Origin: an uncultured Altererythrobacter sp.
GTDB taxonomy: Bacteria; Pseudomonadota; Alphaproteobacteria; Sphingomonadales; Sphingomonadaceae
Direction: 5' to 3'
Assembly: GCA_946886565.1 (NCBI GenBank)
Contig: CAMPIX010000005.1
Span: 62,001 to 126,000, forward strand
DNA length: 64,000 nt
Numbering within the stretch: position 1 is the stretch's first letter; each line of letters starts with the position of its first letter. The notes under the pieces were generated by a model. The model had not been told where the DNA came from. It did no database searches and saw only the letters and a program-made list of their open reading frames with translations. Positions 9,983-19,028 of the stretch are shown in pieces. The position numbers were made by a program, and so were the translations under genes.

Positions 9983-12702
9983 GACGGTTGGCGGTCCTCT
10001 GCTGCGCTCACTGCCTCAGGCCCTGAAACACCGCCCGCCACCCGTTGTAAAGCCTCCGCCAGCGTCAGCCTGATGACCGGCGTGCCCGGCGGGAAGGCGG
10101 AGAGCAGACGACTGGGGAAGGCGGCCGAGAGCACGACGAAGTGCCCCGCGTCGTCGCGCGTGCGGATCAGCCGGCCGAACGCCTGCGCCAGCCGCGCGCG
10201 GATGATCCGGTCGTCGTATGCGCCCCCACCGTTCGCGGCGCGGCGCGCGCGGTGGAGGATGTCGGGCCGCGGCCAGGGCACCTGCTCCATCACCACGCAG
10301 CGCAGGCTCCGCCCGGGGACGTCGACCCCGTCGCGGAGCGCGTCGGTGCCGAGCAGGCTGGCGGCGGGATCGTCGCGGAAGATGTCGACCAGCGTGCCGG
10401 TATCGATCGGATCGACATGCTGCGCGTAGAGCGGCAGCCCGGCGCGCGCGAGCCGGTCGGCGATCCGCCCGTGGACCGCGCGCAGCCGCCGCACCGCGGT
10501 GAACAGGCCGAGCACGCCGCCGCCCGCCGCCTCGATCAGCCGCGCGTAGGCGCCCGCGAGCGCCGCCAGATCGCCGCGCTTCACGTCGGTCACGATCAGC
10601 ACTTCGGCGCGCGCGGCATAGTCGAACGGGCTCTCGGCGCTGGCGAGCTGCGGCTCGACCTCGATATGCCGCGCCCCCGAGCGCCCGACCGCACTGTCCC
10701 AGTCCTCCCCGTCGCGCAGCGTGGCGCTGGTCAGCATCACCCCGTGCGCCGGCTCGAGCACGACCCGCGCGAAAGGCTTCATCGGATCGAGCCAGCGGCG
10801 ATGGATGCCGACGTCGAACTCCCGCGCCTCGCTGCGGTCGACCGCGAGCCAGTCGACGAACTCGGGATCGGCCGGCCCGCCGAGCCGGTCGAGCAGCGCT
10901 TCCCACGCCTGCAGGAGATCGACCCGCCAGCCGAGCGAGTGGCGCGCGCCCTCGATCCGCGCGCGGCCTTGGCCGTCGAGCCAGTCGGGCGCGTCCTCGA
11001 CCACCGCTTCGAGCCGCGCGCCGAGCTTGACCAGCGGGCGGCGGATCCCGGCCAGCGCCTCCTGCGCGCGGCCCGCGGCCTCGATCACGGCGCCCGGCAG
11101 GCTCGCCGCCTCGGTCTCGATACCGTAGCCCGCCTCCTGCCCGCCGCTCTCGTCGCGCGCGTAGACGCAGCCGCGCACCGCCGCGAGCAGCGTCTCGAGC
11201 GGACCATAGGCTTCGCCGTCGTGCAGCCGCTGGAGCCAGCCGTCCGAAGGCAGCGTTTGCGCCGCCTCGAGCGCGGCCTCGATCGCCTCGCCGCCCGCAT
11301 CGTCGTAGCTCGCGACATCGGCGAGCCGCGCGGCGAGCCCCCGGCGGCGGCCGCGGTTCTTACGCTCGGGACCGACGATCCAGCGCCGCAGCTCGATCGC
11401 TTCCTGCCCGGTGAGCGCGGCGGCGAACGTGCTGTCGGCGGCGTCGAACACGTGGTGCCCCTCGTCGAACACGATCCGCGTCGGGCGCTGGGCGTGGTCT
11501 CGCCCGCGTGCGGCGTTGATCATCACCAGCGCGTGGTTGGCGATCACGAGGTCGGCCTGCGCCGAGGCGCGCGCGGCGCGCTCGATGAAGCATTTGCGGT
11601 AGTGTGGGCACCCGGCATAGACGCACTCGCCGCGCTGGTCGGTGAGCGCGCCGATCGCGCGCTTGCGGAACAGCGTGCCGAGCCAGCCGGGCAGGTCGCC
11701 CCCGATCATGTCGCCGTCGCGGCTGTAGGCCGCCCAGCGCGCGACCAGATGCGCGAGCACCGCCGCGCGCCCGCCGAAGCCGCCTTGCAGCGCATCCTCG
11801 AGATTGAGCAGGCAGAGGTAGTTTTCGCGCCCCTTGCGCACCACGACCGGCTGCGAGCCGTCGGCGCGCCGCTCGGGCCAGGCGCGGCGGCTCTCGCCGC
11901 GGAGCTGTCGCTGGAGGTTCTTGGTGTAGGTCGAGACCCAGACGGTGCCCTGCGCGGCCGAAGCCCAGAGCGAGGCGGGGGCGAGGTAGCCGAGCGTCTT
12001 GCCGATCCCGGTGCCCGCCTGCGCGAGCAGAACGTGCGGCGCGCCGCGCTTTGCGCGCGGTGCGAACACCTTGCCGACGTTGCGCGCGTAAAGCCGCTGG
12101 CCCTCGCGTTGTTCGGAGCCCGCGCCGGTCAGATGCGCGAGCTGCGCCTCGATCTCGGGCTCTTCGATCAGCACCTGTCCGGGCGGCGGGCGGTCGGGGG
12201 CCTCCTCCCATTCGGGCAGGCGCGAGAACAGCCACTTCTCGGCCTTGTCGGGCCGCACGACATGCGGAGCGAGCACTTGCGCCCACGGCCAGCGCAGTCG
12301 CATCAGCGGTTGCAGCGCCGACCAGGCGCCCTCACGCTCGGGCCAATCCTCGCGCGTGCAGGCGTCGAGGAGGGCGCCCGCCGCATGCTGGAACAGCGCG
12401 GGGACGGCGTCGTCGCTCGCCGGTTCGTCGAGGCCGAGCGCGTGGGCGAGCCCCTTCGGCGTGGGCACGCAGAAACGCGCCGGATGGACGAAGGCGAACA
12501 GCTCGAGCAGGTCGAGCCCCGAGAGATCGGGATAACCGAGCCGCGTGGCGACCAGCGGGGCGTTGAGCAGCAGCAGCGGGGTGTCCGCCGCAGCCATGAT
12601 CGCCTCGCCGCGCGAACAGGCCCGCGTCGCTCCGTTGGCGTCGCGCAGCCAGGTGCCGGCATGGCTGGCGTGAAGCGCGGGGAGGGGCACGGGTTCCACC
12701 AT
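9979..12702 (-). CDS. DinG/XPD-type ATP-dependent DNA helicase with Fe-S cluster
   Basis: 907 residues from the preferred ATG (MVEPVPLPAL). Superfamily 2 helicase: Walker A QAGTGIGKT (228-236), DEGHH box (413-417), and a likely [4Fe-4S] site Cys297, Cys360, Cys365, Cys371 (ENYLC; GECVYAGCPHYRKC). The C-terminal half has LTSATLRDGEDWDS and the motif VI-like QAFGRLIRTRDDAGH. About 200 residues precede the helicase core; they are unassigned. The family unwinds DNA 5'-3' and acts in repair and R-loop removal. A near-LexA site (GAAC-N7-AAAC) lies 22 bp upstream. Overlaps sixA by 4 bp. Confidence 0.9.
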   Translation of the reverse strand: MVEPVPLPALHASHAGTWLRDANGATRACSRGEAIMAAADTPLLLLNAPLVATRLGYPDLSGLDLLELFAFVHPARFCVPTPKGLAHALGLDEPASDDAVPALFQHAAGALLDACTREDWPEREGAWSALQPLMRLRWPWAQVLAPHVVRPDKAEKWLFSRLPEWEEAPDRPPPGQVLIEEPEIEAQLAHLTGAGSEQREGQRLYARNVGKVFAPRAKRGAPHVLLAQAGTGIGKTLGYLAPASLWASAAQGTVWVSTYTKNLQRQLRGESRRAWPERRADGSQPVVVRKGRENYLCLLNLEDALQGGFGGRAAVLAHLVARWAAYSRDGDMIGGDLPGWLGTLFRKRAIGALTDQRGECVYAGCPHYRKCFIERAARASAQADLVIANHALVMINAARGRDHAQRPTRIVFDEGHHVFDAADSTFAAALTGQEAIELRRWIVGPERKNRGRRRGLAARLADVASYDDAGGEAIEAALEAAQTLPSDGWLQRLHDGEAYGPLETLLAAVRGCVYARDESGGQEAGYGIETEAASLPGAVIEAAGRAQEALAGIRRPLVKLGARLEAVVEDAPDWLDGQGRARIEGARHSLGWRVDLLQAWEALLDRLGGPADPEFVDWLAVDRSEAREFDVGIHRRWLDPMKPFARVVLEPAHGVMLTSATLRDGEDWDSAVGRSGARHIEVEPQLASAESPFDYAARAEVLIVTDVKRGDLAALAGAYARLIEAAGGGVLGLFTAVRRLRAVHGRIADRLARAGLPLYAQHVDPIDTGTLVDIFRDDPAASLLGTDALRDGVDVPGRSLRCVVMEQVPWPRPDILHRARRAANGGGAYDDRIIRARLAQAFGRLIRTRDDAGHFVVLSAAFPSRLLSAFPPGTPVIRLTLAEALQRVAGGVSGPEAVSAAEDRQPS

Positions 12703-12899
12703 CGCCCGACGATGGCGCGGCGGGAACGAAATGTAAACATCGGCGCCGTCAGCGCCGTTAGCGGCCAACGACTGACCGCAAGGAATCCGCGTCTGGTCGC
12801 GAAATCAATCTATAATAATGTGTAAAATCAAATATTTGATGAATCGCAAGGCAATGCGGGACAGGAACATGGCGAAAATGTGCCGCGTTGATCTGCACT

Positions 12900-14036
12900 A
12901 TGCGACACACACAGCATCATCTTCGCAGCGCCCCCATCGCGATTGCCGCGATTCTCGCGCTTGGCACCACCCCCGCGATCGCCCAGACCGCGCCGACGCA
13001 GACAGCGCCGGCTCCGTCCGCATCCGATCCGATCGTCCTGCAATCGCCGATCGCCCCGCCGACAGCAGCCCCGCGTCCCGCGCCGACGACCGCCGCCCCT
13101 GTGGTCGCGCCGCGCACGACCCAGCCAACCCCGCAACAGCCGCCGATCGTGCTGGACATTCCGCCGGCGCCGGTTGCCGAAACCCCCGAGCCCGAGCCCG
13201 CCGCGAACCAGCGTTCGACCGCCGCTGCCGCGGAGCCGCGCCGGACCACTCGCGAACGCGCCGCTCCGGAACGCCCGGCGGCACGCGACACCGCTCCGGC
13301 TGCCGCCGCGACGACCGCTGCGCCGGATACTCCGGTCAGCTCGACCGACGACAGCACGCTTCTGGCCGACGACGCGGTCGCGCCGCTGCCTGTGGCCGAA
13401 CCCGCGCCCGAAGCGCTCGCCACCGAGACTGCGCCTGCCGCCGGCCCGGACTGGGTCGCGATCATCGCGCTGGCGCTGGCGGGCCTGATCCCGCTCGGCG
13501 CGATCTTCCTCGCGATGGCATGGTTCCGCCGCCGCTCGCGCCGCGTCGAGGCGGTCGAGGCGCCTGAGGATGCTGCCTATATCGAGGAACCCGTGATCGA
13601 GCCCGAACCGGCTCCGGTAGCCGCTCCGGTGGTGCGCGAACCCGCCCGGGCGCCGCAGGCCGCCGCGCCCTCGCTGACGTTCGCCCGCGAACCGGTGCCC
13701 GTTGGGACCACAGTGTCCGATGCCCCCAAGGCTCCGGCGCGCCGCCATCCGATGGACGGCTACAAGGGCCTCCCCAACGCCGGCGCCGCGGTTTCGCTGC
13801 CGGCCGAGCTGCCCGAATCGTTCGAGGAACGCGACGCGCTGCTCAAGCGGATGATCGCCGCCGAGCCCGACCGGGCCAACCCGTTCCGCTCGGGCAAGGC
13901 CCGCGCCAAGCGCGCCCGGCTCATCCTCCAATCGCTCGGCCGGACGTTCGAGAACGTCAAGCCGCGGATCGATCTCAGCCAGTACACCCGCAACTGGCCG
14001 GCGCTGGCGGGGGGACGCCGCACCTCGTTCGCCTGA
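12900..14036 (+). CDS. Pro/Ala-rich membrane-anchored protein of unknown function
   Basis: 378 residues: a signal peptide (about 1-29, ending PAIAQT), a long Pro/Ala/Thr-rich periplasmic stretch (30-185), one transmembrane helix (WVAIIALALAGLIPLGAIFLA, split at about 187-207), an Arg-rich stop-transfer RRRSRR, and a cytoplasmic C terminus with a compact end (PESFEERDALLKRMI ... TFENVKPRIDLSQYTRNWP). No known domain is recognised. An AT-rich stretch (12800-12850) upstream should hold the promoter. The TTG four codons earlier is not preferred. A strong terminator follows, so the gene is monocistronic. Confidence 0.75.
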   Translation: MRHTQHHLRSAPIAIAAILALGTTPAIAQTAPTQTAPAPSASDPIVLQSPIAPPTAAPRPAPTTAAPVVAPRTTQPTPQQPPIVLDIPPAPVAETPEPEPAANQRSTAAAAEPRRTTRERAAPERPAARDTAPAAAATTAAPDTPVSSTDDSTLLADDAVAPLPVAEPAPEALATETAPAAGPDWVAIIALALAGLIPLGAIFLAMAWFRRRSRRVEAVEAPEDAAYIEEPVIEPEPAPVAAPVVREPARAPQAAAPSLTFAREPVPVGTTVSDAPKAPARRHPMDGYKGLPNAGAAVSLPAELPESFEERDALLKRMIAAEPDRANPFRSGKARAKRARLILQSLGRTFENVKPRIDLSQYTRNWPALAGGRRTSFA

Positions 14037-14064
14037 CCCACGACCATCCCTTCAGGGTCGCAGG

Positions 14065-14094
14065 AAGGGGCGCTCCGCAAGGGGCGCCCCTTTT
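14065..14094 (+). terminator. rho-independent terminator
   Basis: AAGGGGCGC and GCGCCCCTT form a perfect 9-bp stem around a 10-base loop, followed by TTTT counting the last stem bases. It ends the 12900-14036 gene before lysS. Confidence 0.8.
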
Positions 14095-14151
14095 CGCGCG
14101 CGCGCCGTTCGCACTTGCAACATGGAGAGTGTTCGGCAACACGCAGTGATC

Positions 14152-15795
14152 ATGACCGAGCAGACCCTCATCGAAGCCGCCCGCGTGTCCAAGGCCTGGC
14201 CGTTCCTCGAGGCGCAGAAACTGCTCAAGCGCTATCCCGACGGCAAGCCTGCCAAAGACGGAACACGCGAGCCGGTGCTGTTCGAGACCGGCTACGGCCC
14301 CTCGGGCCTGCCGCATATCGGCACGTTCCAGGAGGTGCTGCGCACGACGCTGGTGCGCCGCGCCTACGAGGCGCTGATCGGCGCGAAACCCGAGGACGGA
14401 AAAACACGGTTGGTCGCCTTCAGCGACGATATGGACGGGCTACGCAAGGTGCCCGACAATGTCCCCAACCGCGTGATGCTCCAACAGCACCTCGGCAAGC
14501 CGCTGACGCGTACCCCCGATCCGTTCGAGGCCGGGTTCGACAGCTTCGCGCACCACAACAATGCCAAGCTGCGCGAATTCCTCGACCGCTTCGGGTTCGA
14601 GTACGAGTTCGTCTCCGCGAGCGAGCGCTACAACGCGGGTGCGTTCGACGACGCGCTGCGCAACGTCCTGGTGCACAATCAGGCGATTCTCGACATCATG
14701 CTCCCCACGCTGCGCGAGGAGCGGCGGCGGACCTACTCTCCGGTCATGCCGGTGAGCCCGACCACCGGCGCGGTGCTGCAAGTACCGGTCGAGGTGGTCG
14801 ACGCCGCGGCGGGCACGATCCGCTTCACCGACGAAGACGGCTCGATGGTCGAGCAGTCGGCGCTCGGCGGGCAGGCCAAGCTGCAATGGAAGGTCGACTG
14901 GGCGATGCGCTGGGTCGCGCTCGGCGTCGACTACGAGATGTACGGCAAGGACCTGACCGACAGCGGCGTGCAGTCGGGCAAGATCGCGCAGGTTCTCGGC
15001 GGGCGGAAACCGGAAGGGTTGATCTACGAGCTGTTCCTCGACGCCAACGGCGAGAAGATCTCGAAGTCGAAGGGCAACGGGCTGACGATCGAGGAGTGGC
15101 TGACCTACGGCAGCGAGCAGAGCCTCGGCTTCTACATCTTCCCCAATCCGAAGAGCGCCAAGCAGCTCCACGCCGGGGTGATCCCGCGCGCGGTCGACGA
15201 TTACTGGCAGTTCCGCGAGCGGCTCGCCGAGCAGGAGCTCGACAAGCAGCTCGGCAATCCGGTGTGGCATCTGGCGCGCGCCAACGGCGGGTTCGCGGGC
15301 GCCGAGGCGCCCGGGGCGGGGGAGAGCCTGCCGGTTACCTATGCGCTGCTGCTCAACCTCGTTGGCGTGCTCGGCGCGCATGCGACGCGCGAGCAGGTCT
15401 GGTCGTACCTCGGCAACTACATCGCCGACCCCGATCCGGCGAAGCATCCCGAGCTCGATACGCTGGTCGGCACCGCGCTCGCCTACAACCGCGATTTCGT
15501 CGCGCCGACGCTCGAGCGGCGCGCGCCTGCGGAGAACGAGGCGGCGGCGCTGCGCACGCTCGACCTCGCGCTCGAGATGGTTGCGGCCGATGCGAGCGCG
15601 GAGGACCTGCAGACGATCGTCTACGAGATCGGCAAGCAGGAGGAGTTCGGCTTCGAAAGCCTGCGCGACTGGTTCAAGGCGCTCTACGAGACGCTGCTCG
15701 GCTCCTCGCAAGGCCCGCGCATGGGCAGCTTCATCGCGCTCTACGGCATCGCCAACACGCGGCGGCTGATCGCCGAGGCCCTTGCGCGCGGCTGA
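14152..15795 (+). CDS. lysS: lysyl-tRNA synthetase, class I
   Basis: Charges tRNA-Lys with lysine. It belongs to the class I (archaeal-type, LysK) family used by alphaproteobacteria, not the class II enzyme of E. coli. Seen: HIGH-like GPSGLPHIGTF (HIG at 55-57), the family segment HHNNAKLREFL, and the KMSKS-like KISKSKGNG (302-306). 547 residues, normal for the family. Start placed at MTEQTLIEAAR, which matches relatives; an ATG ten codons upstream is possible and neither has a strong ribosome site. Follows a terminator, so it has its own promoter. Confidence 0.95.
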   Translation: MTEQTLIEAARVSKAWPFLEAQKLLKRYPDGKPAKDGTREPVLFETGYGPSGLPHIGTFQEVLRTTLVRRAYEALIGAKPEDGKTRLVAFSDDMDGLRKVPDNVPNRVMLQQHLGKPLTRTPDPFEAGFDSFAHHNNAKLREFLDRFGFEYEFVSASERYNAGAFDDALRNVLVHNQAILDIMLPTLREERRRTYSPVMPVSPTTGAVLQVPVEVVDAAAGTIRFTDEDGSMVEQSALGGQAKLQWKVDWAMRWVALGVDYEMYGKDLTDSGVQSGKIAQVLGGRKPEGLIYELFLDANGEKISKSKGNGLTIEEWLTYGSEQSLGFYIFPNPKSAKQLHAGVIPRAVDDYWQFRERLAEQELDKQLGNPVWHLARANGGFAGAEAPGAGESLPVTYALLLNLVGVLGAHATREQVWSYLGNYIADPDPAKHPELDTLVGTALAYNRDFVAPTLERRAPAENEAAALRTLDLALEMVAADASAEDLQTIVYEIGKQEEFGFESLRDWFKALYETLLGSSQGPRMGSFIALYGIANTRRLIAEALARG

Positions 15796-15807
15796 CGACG
15801 CAGGCTC

Positions 15808-16476
15808 CTAGCCCCACTTGCGGGTGCGGTACCATTTGGTGATGACGTACTTCACCCCGCGCTCCACCGGGGTTCCGGCGTGCATCGTGTCGTTGTTGGG
15901 CGAGCCGTCGGGCAGCGCGTTGTTCCACGCCAGCAGCACGCCGGGCTTGGGCGGGATCTTGATCCCGACCTCGGTGAAGTGCGTGTCGCCACCGGCCTCG
16001 ACGGCGTTGAGGAAGGCCATCGCGGTCCAGCTCCGCTGCCCGCCGCGCTTGCGTTCCGACTTCCAGTAGTCTTCGCTGGTGTAGAACCAGTCGTTGTGTG
16101 GCTTGAACTCCTGGCCGGGCATGTAGCGCTGGCCCTGGATCGCCTCGCCGGTCTCGGGCTTGAGCCCGAGTACGTCGTCGATCCGGCGCGAGATGCCCGC
16201 CACGAACGGATCGCGCGGGTCGAGGTTGCCCGAATAGGAGGTGCGGAAGCCGGTCGAATAGTCGGCGTCGAACAGAGTGCTCGGGGTCGCGACCGCGTCG
16301 ATCATCATGATCAGCCGCTGGCATTCGGACGCGCCGAGGAACTCGCCGAAGGCGTAGATCTCGGCCTTGTCGGTGGGAACCTTGTAGGCTTGCGAATCGC
16401 TCTCGAGCCGCTTGCGGACCGAGGCGCCGACGCGCTTGAGTGCGTCCCTGTCGGGGATGGTGGCGGTCTTGCTCAT
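15808..16476 (-). CDS. prolyl 4-hydroxylase-like 2OG-Fe(II) oxygenase
   Basis: 222 residues. The double-stranded beta-helix core has iron ligands His127-x-Asp129 (FKPHNDWF) and His199 (TMHAGTPV), and the 2-oxoglutarate-binding lysine is likely in KYVITKWYRTR (209 or 214). Overall layout, including the LPDGSPNNDTMHAG segment, matches the P4H alpha-subunit family, which hydroxylates protein prolines or small molecules; the substrate is unknown here. Convergent with lysS, 12 bp between stops. Confidence 0.88.
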   Translation of the reverse strand: MSKTATIPDRDALKRVGASVRKRLESDSQAYKVPTDKAEIYAFGEFLGASECQRLIMMIDAVATPSTLFDADYSTGFRTSYSGNLDPRDPFVAGISRRIDDVLGLKPETGEAIQGQRYMPGQEFKPHNDWFYTSEDYWKSERKRGGQRSWTAMAFLNAVEAGGDTHFTEVGIKIPPKPGVLLAWNNALPDGSPNNDTMHAGTPVERGVKYVITKWYRTRKWG

Positions 16477-16541
16477 ACTTGCGCTTCCCTACCAGCGCCT
16501 CGTTGTGCTTCAAGAGGGGGAGGCGTTCGAGGAGACACGCG

Positions 16542-17099
16542 ATGGATGAAGCGACCGGACATCGATATTCGAAGGTGGCGATGGCGCTGCACTGGCTGTT
16601 GGCGATCGGGGTGATCGCGCAGTGGCGCATCGCGGTTGCGGCCGAGAACGCGCCCACCGACGAGGCTGGAAGCGAGATCATGGCGAACCATTTCTCGCTT
16701 GGGGCCACTCTGCTGGTGCTCGCTCTGGCGCGCCTCGGCTGGCGTTTCGTACGGCCCAACCCGCCACTCGCTGCGCATTTGTCGGCGTGGGAGAGGTGGC
16801 TGGCCAAGATCACCCATACCCTGTTCTATATCCTGCTGATCGGCATGCCGCTGGCCGGCTGGCTGGCGATGTCCAAGCTGGGCAACGGGGTGAACGTGTT
16901 CGGGCTCTTCACCTTGCCGCCTTGGCCGGTCGCCCCCGATCCCGAAGGCGCGGGCGCGATCTTCGACGTGCATGCGGCCGCTGGGATTACGTTGCTGGTG
17001 ATCACCGCCATTCACATTCTCGGCACGCTCAAGCACACCCTGATCGACCGCGACGGCAACCTGTTCCGCATGCTGCCCTTCGGCCCCCGGCCCTCGTGA
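16542..17099 (+). CDS. cytochrome b561 family protein
   Basis: 185 residues with four transmembrane helices and candidate haem ligands His17, His50, His144 and His158, in the order expected for bacterial di-haem cytochrome b561. These inner-membrane proteins pass electrons between quinol and acceptors such as superoxide. The start is the ATG after GAGGAGA, spacing 7. It is divergent from the oxygenase gene with 65 bp between starts, and followed by a GC-rich hairpin (CCCCCGCC/GGCGGGGG, 17110-17135). Confidence 0.9.
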   Translation: MDEATGHRYSKVAMALHWLLAIGVIAQWRIAVAAENAPTDEAGSEIMANHFSLGATLLVLALARLGWRFVRPNPPLAAHLSAWERWLAKITHTLFYILLIGMPLAGWLAMSKLGNGVNVFGLFTLPPWPVAPDPEGAGAIFDVHAAAGITLLVITAIHILGTLKHTLIDRDGNLFRMLPFGPRPS

Positions 17100-17109
17100 C
17101 AGCGCAAAA

Positions 17110-17135
17110 CCCCCGCCGGCTCGCGCTGGCGGGGG
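17110..17135 (+). terminator. GC-rich hairpin after cytochrome b561 gene
   Basis: CCCCCGCC and GGCGGGGG form an 8-bp stem around a 10-base loop. There is no T run, so termination is only inferred from the position 11 bp after the stop. Confidence 0.4.
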
Positions 17136-17145
17136 CTCGCAAAGG

Positions 17146-17172
17146 GCTGCCGGGCTGAGAGGCCCCGGCAGC
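17146..17172 (-). terminator. hairpin downstream of the RcnB-like gene
   Basis: GCTGCCGGG pairs perfectly with CCCGGCAGC around a 9-base loop. It lies 26 bp beyond the stop of the minus-strand RcnB-like gene. No T run. Confidence 0.4.
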
Positions 17173-17197
17173 TTGGGAACCAGGCCTGACCTTCGGC

Positions 17198-18277
17198 CTA
17201 CCAGAAGAAGTCGTAAATCACGTCGACCACTTCCCCGGTGTAGGTGTTCACCAGCAGAACGTCGTCGTAATAGCGGACCCAGCGATAGGGCTCGTAAGCG
17301 GCCGGCAGGCGATACTGCCAGGGATCGTTGATCCAGTAGCGGTCGCCGTAGAACAGGCTGCCGAGGTTGAAGCCGATGCTGATCCGGCTGTAGCTGTAAT
17401 CGCGGTAGGGCGCGTAGTAGCGGCCGATGCGATAGAGATGCCGGTTCGACGCGCGATAGCGGTGCCAGTCGTAGCGGTCGTTGTCGCGCCAGCGGCGGTT
17501 CCAGTCGCGCCACTGGCGGCGATCGCGGCGGTCCTCCCAGCGGTCGCGCCGGTCGTCGCGCCGATCAGCCCGACGGTCGCGGCGGTCCTCGTTGCGGTCG
17601 CGCCATCGGTCGCGGCGGTCGTCCCAACGCTCGCGCCGATCCTCGTTGCGCTCGCGCCAGTTCTCGCGTGCCTCGCGCCGCTGGTCGCGATCGCGAATGT
17701 CGTCGCGGCGCTCGCGCCAGTTCTCGCGCCGTTCCTGGTTGCGCTCGCGCCAATCCTCGCGGCGATCCTGGCGCCGTTCACGGATGTCCTCGCGGCGCTC
17801 TTGCCGGTTCTCGCGGCGATCGTCGCGGTCGCGGTAGGTGCGGTTGCGATCGTTGTCGAAGTAGCTGCGGTTGCGCTCGCGCTGAACCGTGCGCGCGGTC
17901 GCCTGAGTGCGCCGCCACTCGGCCCGTTCGCTTGCCTCGCGTTGCCGTTGAGCGCGCTCGATCGCCGCGCGTCGCACGGTCTCGTTCTGCCGCACGGCGC
18001 GCTCGCGGACATCGGCGTTTCTCACCGTCCGCGCCGCGGGCCGGCGCTGCTCGGCGCGTTCGCGGCGCTGTTCGGAGCGGGCCTCGCGCCGTTGAGAGCG
18101 GGCCTCGCGCCGCTCGCTGCGGCGTTCGCGGGCCTGCTGGCGATCGCCGCGATCACGGTCTGCGCGTTGCTGGGTTTCGGCGGCGGCGGCAGCCGCGGGC
18201 GCTGGCAGGACGCTCATCGCCATCGCGGCGGCGAGCGCGGAAAGCGCGCTTCCTTTCAGGAATTGGGCAAATGTCAT
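17198..18277 (-). CDS. RcnB-like periplasmic protein with Arg-rich repeat region
   Basis: 359 residues: a signal peptide (1-32), a very long Arg/Asp/Glu-rich segment (about 35-275) built on imperfect WRERNxDRRE-like units, and a C-terminal RcnB-like domain (YRIGRYYAPYRDY ... YRWVRYYDDVLLVN ... VIYDFFW). The RcnB family takes part in Ni/Co homeostasis in E. coli, but sphingomonad members are numerous and mostly uncharacterised. The charged region is low-complexity and its opposite strand forms a false ORF. A similar Arg-rich tail occurs in the lipoprotein at 48246. Confidence 0.8.
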   Translation of the reverse strand: MTFAQFLKGSALSALAAAMAMSVLPAPAAAAAAETQQRADRDRGDRQQARERRSERREARSQRREARSEQRRERAEQRRPAARTVRNADVRERAVRQNETVRRAAIERAQRQREASERAEWRRTQATARTVQRERNRSYFDNDRNRTYRDRDDRRENRQERREDIRERRQDRREDWRERNQERRENWRERRDDIRDRDQRREARENWRERNEDRRERWDDRRDRWRDRNEDRRDRRADRRDDRRDRWEDRRDRRQWRDWNRRWRDNDRYDWHRYRASNRHLYRIGRYYAPYRDYSYSRISIGFNLGSLFYGDRYWINDPWQYRLPAAYEPYRWVRYYDDVLLVNTYTGEVVDVIYDFFW

Positions 18278-18448
18278 GGTGCGGTTCTCCGTCGATCGAG
18301 AACGCCGCGCCCACCACGAGCGGCTCTCTGATGAGCCATATCTACGACCGGTTGAATGAGCGGAAAGTGAACCGAAGGGAAGGGGATTTGTTCAGGTTCG
18401 TCCCGCGTAATGTGAACGTCCGGCGCTCGGTTCGTCGCTCGCCAGCGA

Positions 18449-18490
18449 GACATGGACCACATGTTACACTGTTCAGGGAAAGAAAAGCCG
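18449..18490. repeat. R7 element, copy 2 (inverted relative to copy 1)
   Basis: GAGACATGGACC followed by ATGTTACACTGTTCAGG and AAAGAAAAG is the reverse complement of the 7804-7845 element with a few changes. Here it is in noncoding DNA, so it is mobile or conserved in its own right. Confidence 0.5.
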
Positions 18491-18585
18491 CCTGCACCCG
18501 GCAGGCGATCCCGCGCGGCGCGGGGCAGGGTGCAATTCGGGCGGGCGGCGGCGGGCATGGAGTGGTGCTGGCCCAGCCCACGGCA

Positions 18586-18596
18586 TGTAGGAAAAC
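18586..18596 (-). promoter_or_regulatory. orphan TTTTCCTACA element
   Basis: GTTTTCCTACA on the minus strand, the same as the element before the GTA-type holin (34261-34271). No convincing gene starts about 50 bp downstream; the only ORF (ATG at 18558) has no recognisable product. It may mark a decayed member of the same regulon. Confidence 0.35.
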
Positions 18597-18624
18597 GGTT
18601 TTGCGGGGCGGGCCGGCTTGCCCG

Positions 18625-18765
18625 TCAGCGCCGTTCGAACCTGCGCAGCCCTTCGGCCTTCGCCGCGCGCTCGTCGATCCGATCGACCCGCGCACGGGGT
18701 GGCCCCTCGTGCAACGCCGCGACCATCCGCCGCACGGCGTCGGCTGGGATGAAATAGGTATGCCG
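18625..18765 (-). pseudogene. possible gene remnant
   Basis: The frame ending FIPADAVRRM...VDRIDERAAKAEGLRRFERR has protein-like composition for about 46 codons, then meets repeat DNA upstream (18807 onward) with no good start codon. I do not recognise the product. It may be the 3' end of a gene cut by the repeat, or chance. Confidence 0.25.
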
Positions 18766-18806
18766 CCCCCGAAATCTCGGCCTCCGAGCCGGGGCCCCAC
18801 TTCTTT

Positions 18807-18975
18807 GTTTCACGCAGAGAGCGCAGAGGGAAAAGAGACGCAGAGAGGTCTCGCGAGCGGCGCAGCCGCCCTTCATCTCCCACCCAAACCCACGACGCTA
18901 ACGGTCGCTTTGAGAGAGTGCCTGCGGCACCACTCCTCCGCGGCTCTGCGAACCTCTGCGATCTCTGCGTGAAAC
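18807..18975. repeat. R3 repeat (TTCACGCAGAG / CTCTGCGTGAA), copy 1
   Basis: Begins TTTCACGCAGAGAGCGCAGAGG and ends GCGATCTCTGCGTGAAA, so the two ends are inverted copies with GCAGAG-rich arms. A second element of the same kind lies at 52797-53038. With 18278-18624 and 19029-19066 this makes a stretch of about 790 bp without an intact gene. Confidence 0.7.
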
Positions 18976-19002
18976 CCCTCAATGCGGCGCCGGAAGAAGC
19001 TG

Positions 19003-19028
19003 GACCCCGGATCAAGTCCGGGGAGAAG
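19003..19028. repeat. R6 short palindrome (GGACCCCGGATCAAGTCCGGGG)
   Basis: CCCCGGA and TCCGGGG arms around TCAAG. A related sequence (CCCCGGACCCCGATCCGGGG) is found in frame in the Uup-like gene at 42113-42142. Confidence 0.5.

Noticed and set aside
10141..12825. 894-codon plus-strand ORF
   Set aside because: Antisense to the DinG-type helicase. Its product is a low-complexity Arg/Ala/Glu sequence with no domain.
18274..18558. 94-codon minus-strand ORF downstream of the orphan motif
   Set aside because: It reads through the R7 element and yields a sequence without protein-like character. The start is only 27 bp from the motif, unlike the 49-54 bp of the others.
18807..18975. GCAGAG-rich repeats as a CRISPR array
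   Set aside because: Units are not of constant length or spacing and the whole has inverted ends. No cas gene is near.
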